Shown: positions 27,430-37,878, counted from the stretch's first letter. The stretch is 64,000 bases of DNA from an uncultured Halomicronema sp. (GCA_937899725.1 CALCCA010000089.1:1-64000); one strand, 5' to 3'. Notes: generated from the sequence alone by a model not told the origin. Made by a program: numbers and translations.

Positions 27430-28320
27430 ATGAATTATGCAACCGCCATCCTTGATCTGACCAACCAACAGGAAGCAGCGCGAGTGCTGCCACAAGCCCC
27501 CCTAGTCGCTAGCTATCATACGGGGTGGCAAGGGTTAACCTTCACCCACTACCGCCATCCTCCCCATGAAACAGTGGAGCATTGCCTGCTACAGCATTCA
27601 CTGGTGATCACCGACCCCAAAAGTTGTTTTCAGGCAGAGCGGCGGTTGGACAGCAAATTTAAACACTACGCCCACGGCAACGGTCGCGTCGATGTAATTC
27701 CAGCCTTGCTAAATCATTGGACAAACTGGGATCGGGAAGTCGAATTTTCGGTGATTGCGATTTGTCCGACCTTGCTGCAGCAAACCGCTCAGCAGCAGGC
27801 CATAGAACTGATTCCACAGTTGGCGATCGCTGATCCGATCATCCAGCAGTTAGCCCTCGCGCTCAAGCTGGAAATTCAAACGGGGTGTCGGTCTGGCCGG
27901 TTGTATGGCGAATCATTGGGAACAGCACTGGCCGCTCGTTTGGTGCAGAACTATGCCGTCAGTCAGCCTGAGTTCAAAGCCAGCGGTTTGCCTCAGTCAC
28001 AGTTAGCGCAAGTCATTGATTACATGCAGACGCATCTGGCACAAGATATATCAATTTTGGATTTGGCGACCCTAACCAACATGAGCAAGTCCCACTTTAG
28101 TCGCTCCTTCAAGCAATCAATGGGAATTGCGCCCTATCAGTATTTGCTGCAGCAACGGGTGAAACGAGCGAAGCGATTACTGAAACAGCCAGCCCTAAAA
28201 CAGCAAACCCTCTCAATGAGCGACATTGCTCTAGAGTGTGGCTTTGCCAATCAAACTCATCTCACAAAAGTCTTCCGTCAGATGACCGGGGTGACACCCA
28301 AAACTTATCAAAAGCGATGA
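27430..28320 (+). CDS. AraC-family transcriptional regulator
   Basis: 296 aa from the ATG at 27430; a GTG at 27385 is a less likely start. The N-terminal two thirds is a ligand-binding region without a clear cupin motif. The C-terminal 100 residues contain the two helix-turn-helix units of AraC: DISILDLATLTNMSKSHFSR and MSDIALECGFANQTHLTKVF, followed by GVTPKTYQKR. Divergent from the SnoaL-like gene. Regulated genes are unknown. Confidence 0.88.
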   Translation: MNYATAILDLTNQQEAARVLPQAPLVASYHTGWQGLTFTHYRHPPHETVEHCLLQHSLVITDPKSCFQAERRLDSKFKHYAHGNGRVDVIPALLNHWTNWDREVEFSVIAICPTLLQQTAQQQAIELIPQLAIADPIIQQLALALKLEIQTGCRSGRLYGESLGTALAARLVQNYAVSQPEFKASGLPQSQLAQVIDYMQTHLAQDISILDLATLTNMSKSHFSRSFKQSMGIAPYQYLLQQRVKRAKRLLKQPALKQQTLSMSDIALECGFANQTHLTKVFRQMTGVTPKTYQKR

Positions 28321-28415
28321 TCTGAAACGGATTTTGGGGTCACAGGTCGACGCGCGGCAAGATGTCACCTAACGTTTATGAAGTACGCCTCAATGGACTG
28401 AGAAGATCATAGAAA

Positions 28416-28448
28416 AGGTAGAGCAGCCATCTAAAGGCTGCTCTACCT
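28416..28448 (-). terminator. terminator of dps
   Basis: A 12-bp perfect stem (GTAGAGCAGCC at 28418-28428 with GGCTGCTCTAC at 28436-28446, plus one more pair) with a 7-nt loop. On the minus strand it is followed by TTTTCTATG, 36 nt after the dps stop. Confidence 0.7.
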
Positions 28449-28483
28449 ACATCACTCACTATTCACAAGCCTGAGGCCAGACG

Positions 28484-29017
28484 TTAGGCCTCGGCCGGCG
28501 TTCTCAGACTGTTGTCGCGATCGCCACTGGACTGCAGCGCTTCACCTTCAACAAAGGAACGCAGCATCCACGCCATGTCTTCATGCTGCTGCATGAGCCC
28601 GGTAAAAAAGTCTGCTGTGCCCTCGTCTTTGTACTCTTCTGCCGACTGCTCAATCGCTGTCCGCAGATTGCGGATGACTTGCTCATGGTCAGTGACCAGA
28701 CGAGAGACCATTTCGTTAGCACTGGGCAGATCACCAGCATGCTCACGAATTGTGGCATGCTTCAAAAATCCCTCAGCCGTACCGAGCGGATACCCCCCCA
28801 ACATCCGAGCCCGTTCAGCAATTTCATCAATGCTGATGGTCAGGGCTTCATAGTGCTCTTCCCACAGCGTATGCAGACTTCTAAACTGAGGCCCCACGAC
28901 ATCCCAGTGGTACTTTTTAGTCTTGATGAGCAGGAGATAAGCGTCAGCCAATGCCTGATTGAGGAGGTTCACTACACCCTGGCGTTGCTTGTCAGAAAGA
29001 CCGATATTAATTGCCAT
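28484..29017 (-). CDS. dps: Dps-family ferritin-like DNA protection protein
   Basis: 177 aa. The dinuclear ferroxidase site typical of Dps is present: His37 in KKYHWDVVGPQF and His49, with Asp64 and Glu68 in SIDEIAERARMLGG, at the canonical 27- and 4-residue spacings. Dps forms 12-mers that oxidise Fe(II) with peroxide and protect DNA in starvation and oxidative stress. The C-terminal 15 residues are polar and disordered. ATG at 29017 in an AT-rich context. Confidence 0.92.
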   Translation of the reverse strand: MAINIGLSDKQRQGVVNLLNQALADAYLLLIKTKKYHWDVVGPQFRSLHTLWEEHYEALTISIDEIAERARMLGGYPLGTAEGFLKHATIREHAGDLPSANEMVSRLVTDHEQVIRNLRTAIEQSAEEYKDEGTADFFTGLMQQHEDMAWMLRSFVEGEALQSSGDRDNSLRTPAEA

Positions 29018-29222
29018 TGAACTTTGTTTGATTTAGACGTCAATAATCTTATTTATATGAGTTTTATTAGCGTGACCTCATCTACCCTGTGAGATAACTC
29101 GTCGTCGCGGCGACCTAGGCTCAAGCAAGAGATTGAGCCGATATCCACCTCCAGCCAGATGTTTTGAAACAAGGCTCAGCGTACTGTAAGGACGATTGTT
29201 AACCGATAAATTTACAAGTTTA

Positions 29223-29477
29223 ATGAGTAGCTCCTTTCCTTTGACTGGGCCAGAATTAGTGGATTGCGCGAAAGCAAATGCCGCCGCTGGCGCGAGCATT
29301 GCCGCCGAGCGATGTGGCTATGGCCAAGATGTTGCGGCCTTTCAGTCAGCGCTTCAGTCAGCCTGTGCAAAAATGGCTGTCGATATTGAGAGTCTGGCTG
29401 ATCTCGTGACGCCCCAGCAGCAAGTCATGGTGCAGGGGGGAAAGTCCATCGCTCCTGAGACCTATTCAGACCTTTGA
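29223..29477 (+). CDS. small conserved cysteine-containing protein
   Basis: 84 aa from the ATG at 29223; an in-frame TTG lies 27 nt upstream. The segment LTGPELVDCAKANAAAGASI is followed by AAERCGYGQDVAAFQSAL, then QSACAKMAVDIESLADLV. It is helical and looks like a cyanobacterial conserved family with three cysteines that I have seen only as hypothetical. No signal peptide or membrane span. It lies 46 nt before the phospholipase D-like gene on the same strand, so they may be co-transcribed. Confidence 0.6.
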   Translation: MSSSFPLTGPELVDCAKANAAAGASIAAERCGYGQDVAAFQSALQSACAKMAVDIESLADLVTPQQQVMVQGGKSIAPETYSDL

Positions 29478-29523
29478 TGTCTAAGTCTGACTGCAGGAAG
29501 TAGCCTTTTCAATGTCCTGATAT

Positions 29524-30807
29524 ATGACCGCCATTCTGATTGCAATTGGCTTACTCAGTCTGACGTTAGTGTCTACTTTTGGGGGCTATCTATACTTCAG
29601 CGGCCATTTTCGGCGGCAGCTGGATTATGGGGTAACAGGACTCCAGTCAGACTCGCCTCACTTTGTCTCTGCGATCGCGAGCTTTTCTGATTCGTTGGCG
29701 ACCCAGGGCACTGCCACCAACTTTTGGTCAAATATTGACGAAATTCAGGCGGCACGGTTAGCGCTGATGGCGAGCGCTCAGCACAGCATTCAGTTTGAGA
29801 CCTTTACCATGACGCCGGGGCGGCGGGCCAATGACTTTGCCACCGTATTGCAGCAAAAAGCCTCAGAAGGTGTCGTCATTGAGGTGCTGGCCGATAGCTA
29901 CGGAGCTAAACAGTTGCCTGCCAGCTATTGGCGATCGCTCACCAATGCCGGGGTCGATGTCCGGTTCTTCAATCCTTTTTCGGCCCGAGCCCCGCTGGAC
30001 TATTTGCGGCGCAATCATCGCAAGCTCTTAATTGTCGATCAGGCTGTGGCGATGATCGGCGGCGCTGGCATTGCCGACCGCTGGGATGGCAAAGATTCTA
30101 GTCACACTGGCGTGCCCTGGTGTGACTTTGAGGTGGCATGGCGAGGTGAGGTGGTCGGGTTACTCACCGGATTTTTTTGGCAGCACTGGCTCGATGCCGG
30201 TGGCCAAGTCGATCTGGCGCGCTATCAGATGCCGGGCTCTGCTCCCCCTGAGCCGACTCCCATGATCATTACTCCGGGCGATGATCCCTCAATCGGTGAC
30301 TCGCCCATTCGGAGCCTGTTTCAGCTCTGTATCACGGCGGCCACCACCCGTCTGTGGATTGCCAGCCCCTACCTTTTGCCCGACGATGCCACTTGCCAAA
30401 AGCTCATTGCCCTTAAGCAGCGTGGCGTTGATGTGCGCATTCTGACGATGGGGCCAAAAGCTGACAAATTCTATGTGTATTGCGTCTCTCGCGAACGATA
30501 TCCGGCTCTGTTAAAAGCGGACATCAAGATCCATGAATATCAGCCCAGTATGATGCACGGCAAGGTGGTGCTAATTGATGACCTCTGGGTCAGTTTGGGG
30601 AGCGCTAATTTAGATCCTCGCAGCTTTTTTCATAATGACGAACTTAATGTCTGCACCAATGCAGCCGGTTTACTGAATGAAATTGAAGCCTTCTTCAAAG
30701 CCGGCTTTGCCCAAAGTCAGCTGGTTCAATTGCCAGAGTGGCAGCAGCGATCGCTCAAAGAACGCGCCCTTGGCCAAGTCGGAAATTTCTTTTATTGGCA
30801 GCTTTGA
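29524..30807 (+). CDS. phospholipase D-family protein (cardiolipin synthase-like)
   Basis: 427 aa with one N-terminal membrane helix (3-26). Both HKD catalytic motifs are present: NHRKLLIVDQAVAMIGGAG and MHGKVVLIDDLWVSLGSANL, each with the HxKxxxxD spacing and a following Gly-Gly/Ser region. Two HKD domains and the membrane anchor are typical of bacterial cardiolipin synthases and related phosphatidyltransferases; hydrolase activity cannot be excluded. ATG at 29524. Confidence 0.87.
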   Translation: MTAILIAIGLLSLTLVSTFGGYLYFSGHFRRQLDYGVTGLQSDSPHFVSAIASFSDSLATQGTATNFWSNIDEIQAARLALMASAQHSIQFETFTMTPGRRANDFATVLQQKASEGVVIEVLADSYGAKQLPASYWRSLTNAGVDVRFFNPFSARAPLDYLRRNHRKLLIVDQAVAMIGGAGIADRWDGKDSSHTGVPWCDFEVAWRGEVVGLLTGFFWQHWLDAGGQVDLARYQMPGSAPPEPTPMIITPGDDPSIGDSPIRSLFQLCITAATTRLWIASPYLLPDDATCQKLIALKQRGVDVRILTMGPKADKFYVYCVSRERYPALLKADIKIHEYQPSMMHGKVVLIDDLWVSLGSANLDPRSFFHNDELNVCTNAAGLLNEIEAFFKAGFAQSQLVQLPEWQQRSLKERALGQVGNFFYWQL

Positions 30808-31107
30808 CATTGAGGAGCCCCCGCTGTCGCTGCCCCCTGTTCTCCAAAGGGTGGAATCGCTGCGACTGTGTAGTCCAGCTTCTGAGAAGGGCTACTTACT
30901 GTTTAAGTTTGCGAAAGGCATAGCGGCGTGACCCTCTAGCCCTTCGGCAAATTCACTCAATTGGCCGGAAAGCTAGATCGTCAGCCTTCGAGAGACCGAT
31001 TTGATGACATGCCTTCAACATTCAGCCAACTGTTTTGGCTGATTTAACCACTGTCTGGGAAAAATAAGTCCGTATTTAGGCCGTAGCTAATTTGCTCATC
31101 AGCGACT
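30808..31107. other. 300-bp intergenic region with a fragment of the C-rich repeat
   Basis: CCCCCGCTGTCGCTGCCCCCT (30814-30834) matches the start of the family D sequence near 23770. Otherwise nothing is seen. Confidence 0.4.
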
Positions 31108-33561
31108 ATGGTTTCTTTCCCATCCAACCATCCGACCGGTCATTCTGAAGAAACTGTATCTGGTTCAAGCGCTGCCGTTTCCCCATTGGCTTCTATTCGT
31201 AATCTGCAGTTTTCGCGTAACTTGGTGGCTCGTCTCGTTGTGGGTGGGACGGCACTAGTGGTTGGGGTTGCAGCCTACTTTAGCTATCAGGTTGTGCGCA
31301 ACACCACTCTGGAAAACCTGAAGGAAAACGCTTTACTGACGGTAAATACTGGCGTAGACACAATTGACCAATGGATCGCTCTGAGAAAATCTGAGTCAGC
31401 AGCACTGGCCAATCTACCCGCCACCCGCACAATGGATTGGGCCGCAATCAAGCCGCTTTTTCAGGAAGAACGCGATCGCCTCAATAGCTTTAGCCCGGGC
31501 TTAGGGATTGTTTATCCCGATGGTGCCTACTTCAATTTAAGAAAAAACGGCGATAACTCTAACCTGGGCGATCGGCCCCATGTCAAAAGTAGTCTGGCGG
31601 GCACAGCTAGCGTACAAGATCCGGTCATTTCGCGTATTACCGGTGAACCTGTCGTTGTCTTTTCTTCCCCCATTTGGTCAGGTCCCGTTAGCGCTAGCAC
31701 TAGAGAACCTGTTGGTGTCTTAAATGCATCTATCGGGATTGAGCAAATTACCGAAGTGGTTCAAAGTTTGGCGTACGGAACAGGCAGCTATGCCTTTGCC
31801 CTTAATTCCCAAGGTGAAGCAATTACCCATCCTGATACCAACTTGATGTCTAATCTGGATCGACCGGCTCCCAGCTTAGCGGCAGCGACCGATCGCGAAT
31901 TAGCCAACATTGCCCAACAAATGGTTGCCCGTCACCGGGGTATTGAGAAAACGATCATTGATGGGACTGAACAATACGTCGCCTTTTTGCCTCTTACAGA
32001 AGCCAATTGGTCGGTTGCGCTTGTCATTCCTCGTGACAATATCGAATCGAAACTACGGCTGCTCGATGGCATTGCCTTGATTGTCTTGGTGCTAGCAGGC
32101 ACACTCATTGGGGTTCTGGTGTATGTGCAATCCACTGAGCAAACCCGCCTGAAACAATCTAAACTGGCTGCTGATGCCGCCAACCAGGCCAAGAGTGAAT
32201 TTTTGGCCAACATGAGCCATGAACTCCGCACGCCCCTCAACGGCATCTTGGGCTATGCGCAAATTCTCAGTCGCTCAAGAACCTGGGGCGAAAAAGAACA
32301 GCACGGAACTCAAGTCATTTATCAATGTGGCTCTCACCTGCTGACATTGATAAATGATGTATTGGATCTCTCCAAAATTGAAGCTCGTAAACTAGAGCTT
32401 GTGCCCCAAGCTCTGCATCTTCCCTCTTTTCTACAAGGCGTCGTCGAAATCTGCCGCATCCGGACAGAACAAAAAGCTATCGAGTTTCGCTACGAACCAG
32501 ATGCCGATTTGCCCGCCGGAATCACAGTTGACGAGAAACGACTGCGACAGGTATTGATTAACTTGTTGGGAAACGCGATCAAATTTACCGATCGCGGCCA
32601 TGTGACCTTGCGAGTAAATCGCGTTGCCGAGGATGTTGACCAAACGGTACGACTCCGGTTGTCTGTCGCTGATACGGGTGTTGGTATTGCCTCAGACGAT
32701 CTCCGCAAGCTCTTTCAATCGTTTGAACAAGTGGGCGCGCAAAGTCGCCAATCCGAAGGTACGGGACTAGGGCTAGCCATTAGCCAGCAAATTGTTCAAC
32801 TGATGGGGAGCCGCATTCAAGTCAAAAGTGAGCCGGGTGTGGGTAGCGATTTCCACTTTGAGGTTACCGTCCCCTTAGCCGCCGATTGGAGCCAACAGCA
32901 GACTGCCTCAATTGGCAATATTGTGGGTTATGAGGGAGAACGGCGTCACATTCTCGTCATAGACGATCACTGGGAAAATTGCGCCGTCCTGGCTAACTTA
33001 CTGGAACCGCTGGGTTTCCAAATTAGCAATGCACAAAATGGTCAGGAAGGCTTAGAAAAAGCAGCTCAGCTCAACCCTGATTTGATCATTACCGATATTG
33101 TCATGCCCATGATGGATGGCTTTGCGTTTCTCCAGCAACTCCGGGCTGATGCCCAACTGAGTCAACATGTCGTTATTGTTTCATCGGCATCGGTCGCCCA
33201 AGCCGATCACCAGATGAGCTTAGATGCCGGTGCCGATGACTTTTTAGCGAAGCCTATCCAAGCAGAGAAATTGTTTGGCTTACTGCAACAGTATCTGACC
33301 CTCACCTGGATCACCGAAACGGCAGCACCGCTAGAGGCGGTAGCCCCTGTGACTCCGATGGCAATAGTGATGCCTCAACGAACTGATCTAGAGCATCTCC
33401 TGATGCTGGCTCGGCAAGGTCGTCTGAAGAAGCTAATAGCAGAGGCCGAACAAATTCAGGGGCAAGATGATCGCTATCGGCCCTTTGTCCAAGAGATCTT
33501 GCCGTTAGCAAAAAGATTCCGGGCCGATAAAATTGTGCAGTTCATCGAATCCTATCTCTAA
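31108..33561 (+). CDS. membrane hybrid histidine kinase with dCache sensor
   Basis: 817 aa. Two membrane helices (about 42-62 and 320-341) flank a periplasmic sensor domain of dCache type with [12 protein letters not shown] at its end. Then come HisKA ([17 protein letters not shown], His371), HATPase ([27 protein letters not shown]) and a REC domain (Asp663 in [12 protein letters not shown]). The C-terminal 60 residues ([20 protein letters not shown]) are a helical extension often found on such kinases. It senses an extracytoplasmic signal. The gene downstream follows after 14 nt and is its likely partner. Confidence 0.92.
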   Translation: MVSFPSNHPTGHSEETVSGSSAAVSPLASIRNLQFSRNLVARLVVGGTALVVGVAAYFSYQVVRNTTLENLKENALLTVNTGVDTIDQWIALRKSESAALANLPATRTMDWAAIKPLFQEERDRLNSFSPGLGIVYPDGAYFNLRKNGDNSNLGDRPHVKSSLAGTASVQDPVISRITGEPVVVFSSPIWSGPVSASTREPVGVLNASIGIEQITEVVQSLAYGTGSYAFALNSQGEAITHPDTNLMSNLDRPAPSLAAATDRELANIAQQMVARHRGIEKTIIDGTEQYVAFLPLTEANWSVALVIPRDNIESKLRLLDGIALIVLVLAGTLIGVLVYVQSTEQTRLKQSKLAADAANQAKSEFLANMSHELRTPLNGILGYAQILSRSRTWGEKEQHGTQVIYQCGSHLLTLINDVLDLSKIEARKLELVPQALHLPSFLQGVVEICRIRTEQKAIEFRYEPDADLPAGITVDEKRLRQVLINLLGNAIKFTDRGHVTLRVNRVAEDVDQTVRLRLSVADTGVGIASDDLRKLFQSFEQVGAQSRQSEGTGLGLAISQQIVQLMGSRIQVKSEPGVGSDFHFEVTVPLAADWSQQQTASIGNIVGYEGERRHILVIDDHWENCAVLANLLEPLGFQISNAQNGQEGLEKAAQLNPDLIITDIVMPMMDGFAFLQQLRADAQLSQHVVIVSSASVAQADHQMSLDAGADDFLAKPIQAEKLFGLLQQYLTLTWITETAAPLEAVAPVTPMAIVMPQRTDLEHLLMLARQGRLKKLIAEAEQIQGQDDRYRPFVQEILPLAKRFRADKIVQFIESYL

Positions 33562-33575
33562 AGGTCTCTAAAGGT

Positions 33576-34892
33576 ATGGTCATGGACACAGTACTAACTG
33601 GATTAGTTCTAATCGTGGATGATATGCCAACCAATATCGAGGTTGTTTCAGAAGCGCTAGAGACGGCAGGGTTAGAAGTAGCGATCGCCCTCAGTGGCGA
33701 ACAAGCCCTGGAACAACTTCAGTACAGTCGACCTGACTTGATTCTGCTGGATGTGATGATGCCCGGAATCAACGGCTTTGAAGTCTGTCAACGACTCAGA
33801 CAGTCACCGTTAACCCAGCACATTCCCGTGATATTCATGACCGCTTTAGCCGATACAGACAATCGCGTCAAAGGCTTAGAACTGGGAGCTGTTGACTATA
33901 TCACCAAGCCGTTTGAAGAAAGAGAGGTTTTAGCACGGGTCAAAATCCAATTGCGACTGAGTCAACTCACGAACCAACTGGAACAACAAGTTCAAGATCG
34001 CACCCAAGCACTTCAGCAGGCGCTGGCTCAACTCCAAGCTTCTCAGGTGCAACTGATTCAAAGCGAAAAAATGTCTGCTTTAGGCAATTTAGTGGCAGGT
34101 GTCGCGCACGAAATCAATAACCCGGTCGGCTTCCTCCATGGCAGTATCGATAATGCTAAAGACTATATCCAAGATTTACTGGATTATATTGCTCTCTATG
34201 AAGAGCATCATCCAGATGCTGCCACCCTGGTACAGGATAAAGCCGCAGAGATTGATCTGGAGTTTTTGAGTGAAGACCTACTCAAGCTAGTGGGTTCAAT
34301 GAAAAAAGCCTGCGATCGCATTGAAGACATCAGCACCAGCCTCCGGACCTTCTCCCGTGCCGACACGGCATGCAAACTCACAGCGAATCTGCACGAAGGT
34401 CTAGATAGTACGCTGCTAATCCTGAAGTATCGCCTCAAGGCAAATGAATATCGTTCGGCGATCGCCGTCATCCAGAATTATGGCGAGATTCCAGCGATTG
34501 ACTGCTGTCCTGGACAACTCAACCAGGTGTTTATGAATCTGTTGGCAAATGCAATCGATATGTTTGATGAGGCTGCTCAACAGTCATCGCTTGCTCAACT
34601 TGAAGACACGCCTCAGCAGATCACAATTCAAACAGCGGCAACGAATACTGAAGTGCTCATCAGTATCAAAGACAACGGTAAAGGTATGTCTGAAGAGTTG
34701 AAGGCCAAGGTATTTGACCATCTGTTTACCACAAAAGCCGTCGGGAAAGGGACCGGGTTGGGATTAGCGATTGCCCGTCAAATTGTAGAAGAAAAGCATG
34801 GTGGTAGTTTGGTGCTGCAGTCAGAGCTGGGGCGAGGGACTGAGTTCTGCATTCGATTACCGATCATGGATTGCGCAACGGATGCTGTATGA
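33576..34892 (+). CDS. response regulator-histidine kinase
   Basis: 438 aa. An N-terminal REC domain (Asp59 in LILLDVMMPGINGFEV) is joined by a coiled coil (about 125-165) to a HisKA domain whose H-box reads GNLVAGVAHEINNPVGFLHG (His178), then HATPase ([22 protein letters not shown]). It lacks a sensor domain of its own. The preceding hybrid kinase gene ends 14 nt upstream, and the two probably form a phosphorelay operon. No output domain is seen. Confidence 0.9.
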   Translation: MVMDTVLTGLVLIVDDMPTNIEVVSEALETAGLEVAIALSGEQALEQLQYSRPDLILLDVMMPGINGFEVCQRLRQSPLTQHIPVIFMTALADTDNRVKGLELGAVDYITKPFEEREVLARVKIQLRLSQLTNQLEQQVQDRTQALQQALAQLQASQVQLIQSEKMSALGNLVAGVAHEINNPVGFLHGSIDNAKDYIQDLLDYIALYEEHHPDAATLVQDKAAEIDLEFLSEDLLKLVGSMKKACDRIEDISTSLRTFSRADTACKLTANLHEGLDSTLLILKYRLKANEYRSAIAVIQNYGEIPAIDCCPGQLNQVFMNLLANAIDMFDEAAQQSSLAQLEDTPQQITIQTAATNTEVLISIKDNGKGMSEELKAKVFDHLFTTKAVGKGTGLGLAIARQIVEEKHGGSLVLQSELGRGTEFCIRLPIMDCATDAV

Positions 34893-35466
34893 AAGGCTGT
34901 AGATAGACCACAGACAGTTTTTATAGAAACCGGGGGCTTTGTGTTTCACTTGCTCGTAGAGCGCTTGTGCATAGCGCGTGGTGTAGTGGTGACGCCAGCA
35001 TGGGATGGGCAGGGAAATAACATCCCAGTTGTGAGCAGTGGATGGGTGGATGGGTCAGTTTCGAGTGGGATTCGTTACTTTTATTTCGAGCACGTCCCTA
35101 AGCGAAAGTTTCCAGTTGGCCGTGTCAGAAAATAGGCTTATTGCGGTGATGACAGGGGCTTGAGAGAGAGATTGTTACCGATACGCTCAAGATGCAGGAT
35201 GATAGCTATCATCAACATTCATCAACTATGTGTTTTGGCTGGTTCGATACAGCAAATTAATCTTAATTCGTGAGCCTGAATACCCGGCGAGATTACTCCT
35301 GATTCAAATGTGCTGATCCCTCTTGAATGACCTTGAGTAGCAGACACTCTAGCGCCTTGTTTTCTCGCCCGCTATTCATGACCTTCAAGGTTTTGGCAAA
35401 CAGAAAAAGCTTGCCTTAGGATTTTCTCCGAAAGCTCTGACCGAAGAGGGGCGGGCTGGCGTTCGA
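34893..35466. other. 570-bp intergenic region between convergent genes
   Basis: No frame with recognisable content is present and no clear terminator is seen. I see nothing in it to annotate. Confidence 0.5.
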
Positions 35467-36231
35467 TCAGGGTTGTAAAAGCTCTGCATCATAGCGATCG
35501 TTTTGAGTGCCTAAAACCTTATCCCAAAAAGTGAAATAGAGACCGTAGTGCTGGCTATATTGGCGATGATGAACGAGATGATGGGTTGAGCCAATCAGCC
35601 ATCTTCCCCACCAGCGGCTGGTTTGTGAAGAGGGCACTACCTGGAATCCGAGGTGATTACCCATCGCCCAGACTGCCATAGTAATTAAGATGGCCACTAA
35701 GACTCCCAAGTGTAAAGGAACTACAAAGGTAATGCCGAATAGAAAGGTCGCTTGAACAGCCGCCTCCATAGGCTCCAAAGCAAAGAAAGTCCAAGGAGTT
35801 GGAGGCTGGGACAGGTGATGCCCTTGGTGAAACCATTTGAACAGCAGCGGTAGATGAAATAACCGGTGAGTAAAATAAAAACAGGTGTCCTGAAGCCACA
35901 AAACCAGAATGTAGCTAAAGGCAATATAACCCAAGTCTTGAAGTTTCCACTGAGTATAAACTTGCGTCAAATCCCAGTCGTAGCAGACCATAAAGCAAGC
36001 CGCCCCCAGTGCAAAAAAGAGTCCTGAGAGAACGGAAAGCTTGATATCTTTTGAAATCGCTTCTCTACTCTTTTGTCTACTGCCACACGATGAAGCTGGC
36101 GGCTTCCGGCTCAAAACTGAATATAGCAGCCAATAAAGTCCGGAGGCAGCAGCAAAATAGCCTCCCATGATGATGCCGCAAAAAACAAACCAGTAAAACC
36201 AAAAGTTAGGTTGAATTGCCGGAATATTCAC
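35467..36231 (-). CDS. fatty acid hydroxylase/sterol desaturase-family membrane protein
   Basis: 254 aa with about five membrane helices. The three His clusters of the di-iron family are intact: HRLFH (122-126), HQGHH (135-139) and HHLVHH (217-222), with an extra NHLG at 192. They oxidise C-H bonds in lipids or carotenoids; the substrate is unknown. It begins 7 nt after the pentapeptide-repeat gene on the same strand, so the two are an operon. Confidence 0.88.
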   Translation of the reverse strand: MNIPAIQPNFWFYWFVFCGIIMGGYFAAASGLYWLLYSVLSRKPPASSCGSRQKSREAISKDIKLSVLSGLFFALGAACFMVCYDWDLTQVYTQWKLQDLGYIAFSYILVLWLQDTCFYFTHRLFHLPLLFKWFHQGHHLSQPPTPWTFFALEPMEAAVQATFLFGITFVVPLHLGVLVAILITMAVWAMGNHLGFQVVPSSQTSRWWGRWLIGSTHHLVHHRQYSQHYGLYFTFWDKVLGTQNDRYDAELLQP

Positions 36232-36238
36232 GGGGCTC

Positions 36239-36973
36239 CTAGGCTTTGTGAGGGATCGCTTGTTCTGACCCTGAGTCTTGCGTAAAGACTTTTAAGTCAG
36301 TGTCAGATGACCAGTAAGAACCGTCCGGTAGTCGAGTATTCCGACTAAAGCGAGCCTGATTGAAGTCGGCATTCTTTAAGTTAGCTCCCGACAAATCTGC
36401 GGCATCCAGGTTTGCTTCGACTAAATCAGCCCCCGTCAAATTAGCAGACAAAAAATTGGCATGGCTCAAGTTAGTGCGCCGTAACGTCGCGTCGGCCAAC
36501 TCAGCTCCTTGAAGTGAAGCGTCTGACAGATTCGCTTCATATAAGTCAGCATCTGTCAGGTCACAGGTGTCGAGGGTGACCTGCTGTAAATCCACCCCAT
36601 ACAGCCAGGCGTCAGCGAGCAATCCCTGTTGGGCCATCCGGTCTAAAACCTTTTGACGTCGCTCCCGCGTGCGGGCGCGCTTCAGCTGACTGGTCAAATG
36701 CTCGCGGCGGCGGGTCAGCGCTTGGTCGATACGGTTGGCTTCGTCACGCTTTTGGTAAATCACTAACTCAACCAGCAAAATCGTGACGGCAGCACCCAGC
36801 ATCTCAGTACCGACATCTTGCAGCCAATTACCCCACCACCGCAGGGAACTAGACGTTCCGCTGACAGCAAATGACCAATACCCCGACATGCCACCAACAA
36901 GCGCTAAGCCTAAAGCGATGCGTAAGCCGAGGGACCGCAAATTATTACGAGACTGTTGCTGCTGCTTCGTCAT
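36239..36973 (-). CDS. membrane protein with pentapeptide repeats
   Basis: 244 aa. Two hydrophobic helices (about 14-35 and 55-73) and a basic coiled coil (75-115) precede about fourteen pentapeptide repeats of the A(D/N)LxX type (about 128-205), for example DLYEANLSDASLQGAELADA. These fold into a right-handed quadrilateral beta-helix. The C-terminal tail is polar. The role is unknown, but it is co-transcribed with the lipid hydroxylase. Confidence 0.85.
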   Translation of the reverse strand: MTKQQQQSRNNLRSLGLRIALGLALVGGMSGYWSFAVSGTSSSLRWWGNWLQDVGTEMLGAAVTILLVELVIYQKRDEANRIDQALTRRREHLTSQLKRARTRERRQKVLDRMAQQGLLADAWLYGVDLQQVTLDTCDLTDADLYEANLSDASLQGAELADATLRRTNLSHANFLSANLTGADLVEANLDAADLSGANLKNADFNQARFSRNTRLPDGSYWSSDTDLKVFTQDSGSEQAIPHKA

Positions 36974-37005
36974 ATTGCCTGCTACTAGCGTCTGAGAAGA
37001 AATCT

Positions 37006-37878
37006 CTATTTGGCCGTACTCAGCTGCTGAAGTTGAATTTTTTTACAGATACCTTCAACAGCTAACGTCAGCGACTTCATCAGTTCTGATCCGGCGCTGT
37101 AGTCGGCAAGGGCTAGGTTGCTGACTCGCTCGCCTTGACTAGGCTGATAATGGTCAGCCCACTGTTGCGCTGAGCCTTCAGGATAGACCCCGATCGCGGT
37201 GCCGCCTTCGCGGTTCAGCATGGCAAAGCAGGGAATATCGGAGTCGCCATCCCCCACGTAGATCACTTGGGGCAACGGAATCGCTAGCTCTGCCGGGGGC
37301 ACGTCTTCGTAGACAAAGAGAATATCGTCCCGGCTGTCATCGTCGCGCACCCCTTTGGAGATGTAGTAGAGATAACGAGGTTTAGCCGGATGGTCAAGCG
37401 ATCGCTTCAAAAACTCAATTTCCCCCGATTCGGAATAGTGAAATTCTGGCCCCCACATCGCTTTAAAGCAGTCAGCAATTTTGCAGCTGCGGGCCATTTC
37501 AACAAATCCACTCGTGATTAGATAGAATTCCACTTCTACTTGGGGGACGATCGCTGTTGCCGTTTCTTGCAGACGATGGAACATGTCAGTCACCCCGGCA
37601 AAGGGCTGTAGTGACTGCCCAAACTCACGGATGGTTTCTCGGGTGATCTTCTCACTCGAATTTGAACGACTTTTTGAGTAGTTGATAAAACTGTAGAATC
37701 GGGCGGAAATCGGATCCCAACCGTCAGCTTTGAGCGGGTCGTAGACCTGCTGGCGAAACTCGGTCGCATCCATACCCAAATATTCGATGAACGTGTCGTA
37801 GGTACTCGGCACCAATGTGTCATCAAAATCAAACGCGACGGCAATTTTTTCCGCTGTGGGATGAGTCGCCTTAACCAT
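37006..37878 (-). CDS. HAD-superfamily hydrolase
   Basis: 290 aa. HAD motif I is FDFDDTLVPS (Asp17, Asp19), motif II FYLITSGFVEMA, and motif IV IYVGDGDSDIPCFAML, all intact. A cap domain lies between motifs I and II. This fits a phosphatase acting on a small phosphorylated metabolite, not further assignable. It is 32 nt upstream of the pentapeptide gene on the same strand and may be the first gene of that operon. Confidence 0.87.
   Translation of the reverse strand: MVKATHPTAEKIAVAFDFDDTLVPSTYDTFIEYLGMDATEFRQQVYDPLKADGWDPISARFYSFINYSKSRSNSSEKITRETIREFGQSLQPFAGVTDMFHRLQETATAIVPQVEVEFYLITSGFVEMARSCKIADCFKAMWGPEFHYSESGEIEFLKRSLDHPAKPRYLYYISKGVRDDDSRDDILFVYEDVPPAELAIPLPQVIYVGDGDSDIPCFAMLNREGGTAIGVYPEGSAQQWADHYQPSQGERVSNLALADYSAGSELMKSLTLAVEGICKKIQLQQLSTAK

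Noticed and set aside
34941-35135. Small plus-strand frame after the response regulator-kinase gene
   Set aside because: No ribosome site, no recognisable content, and translation looks random.
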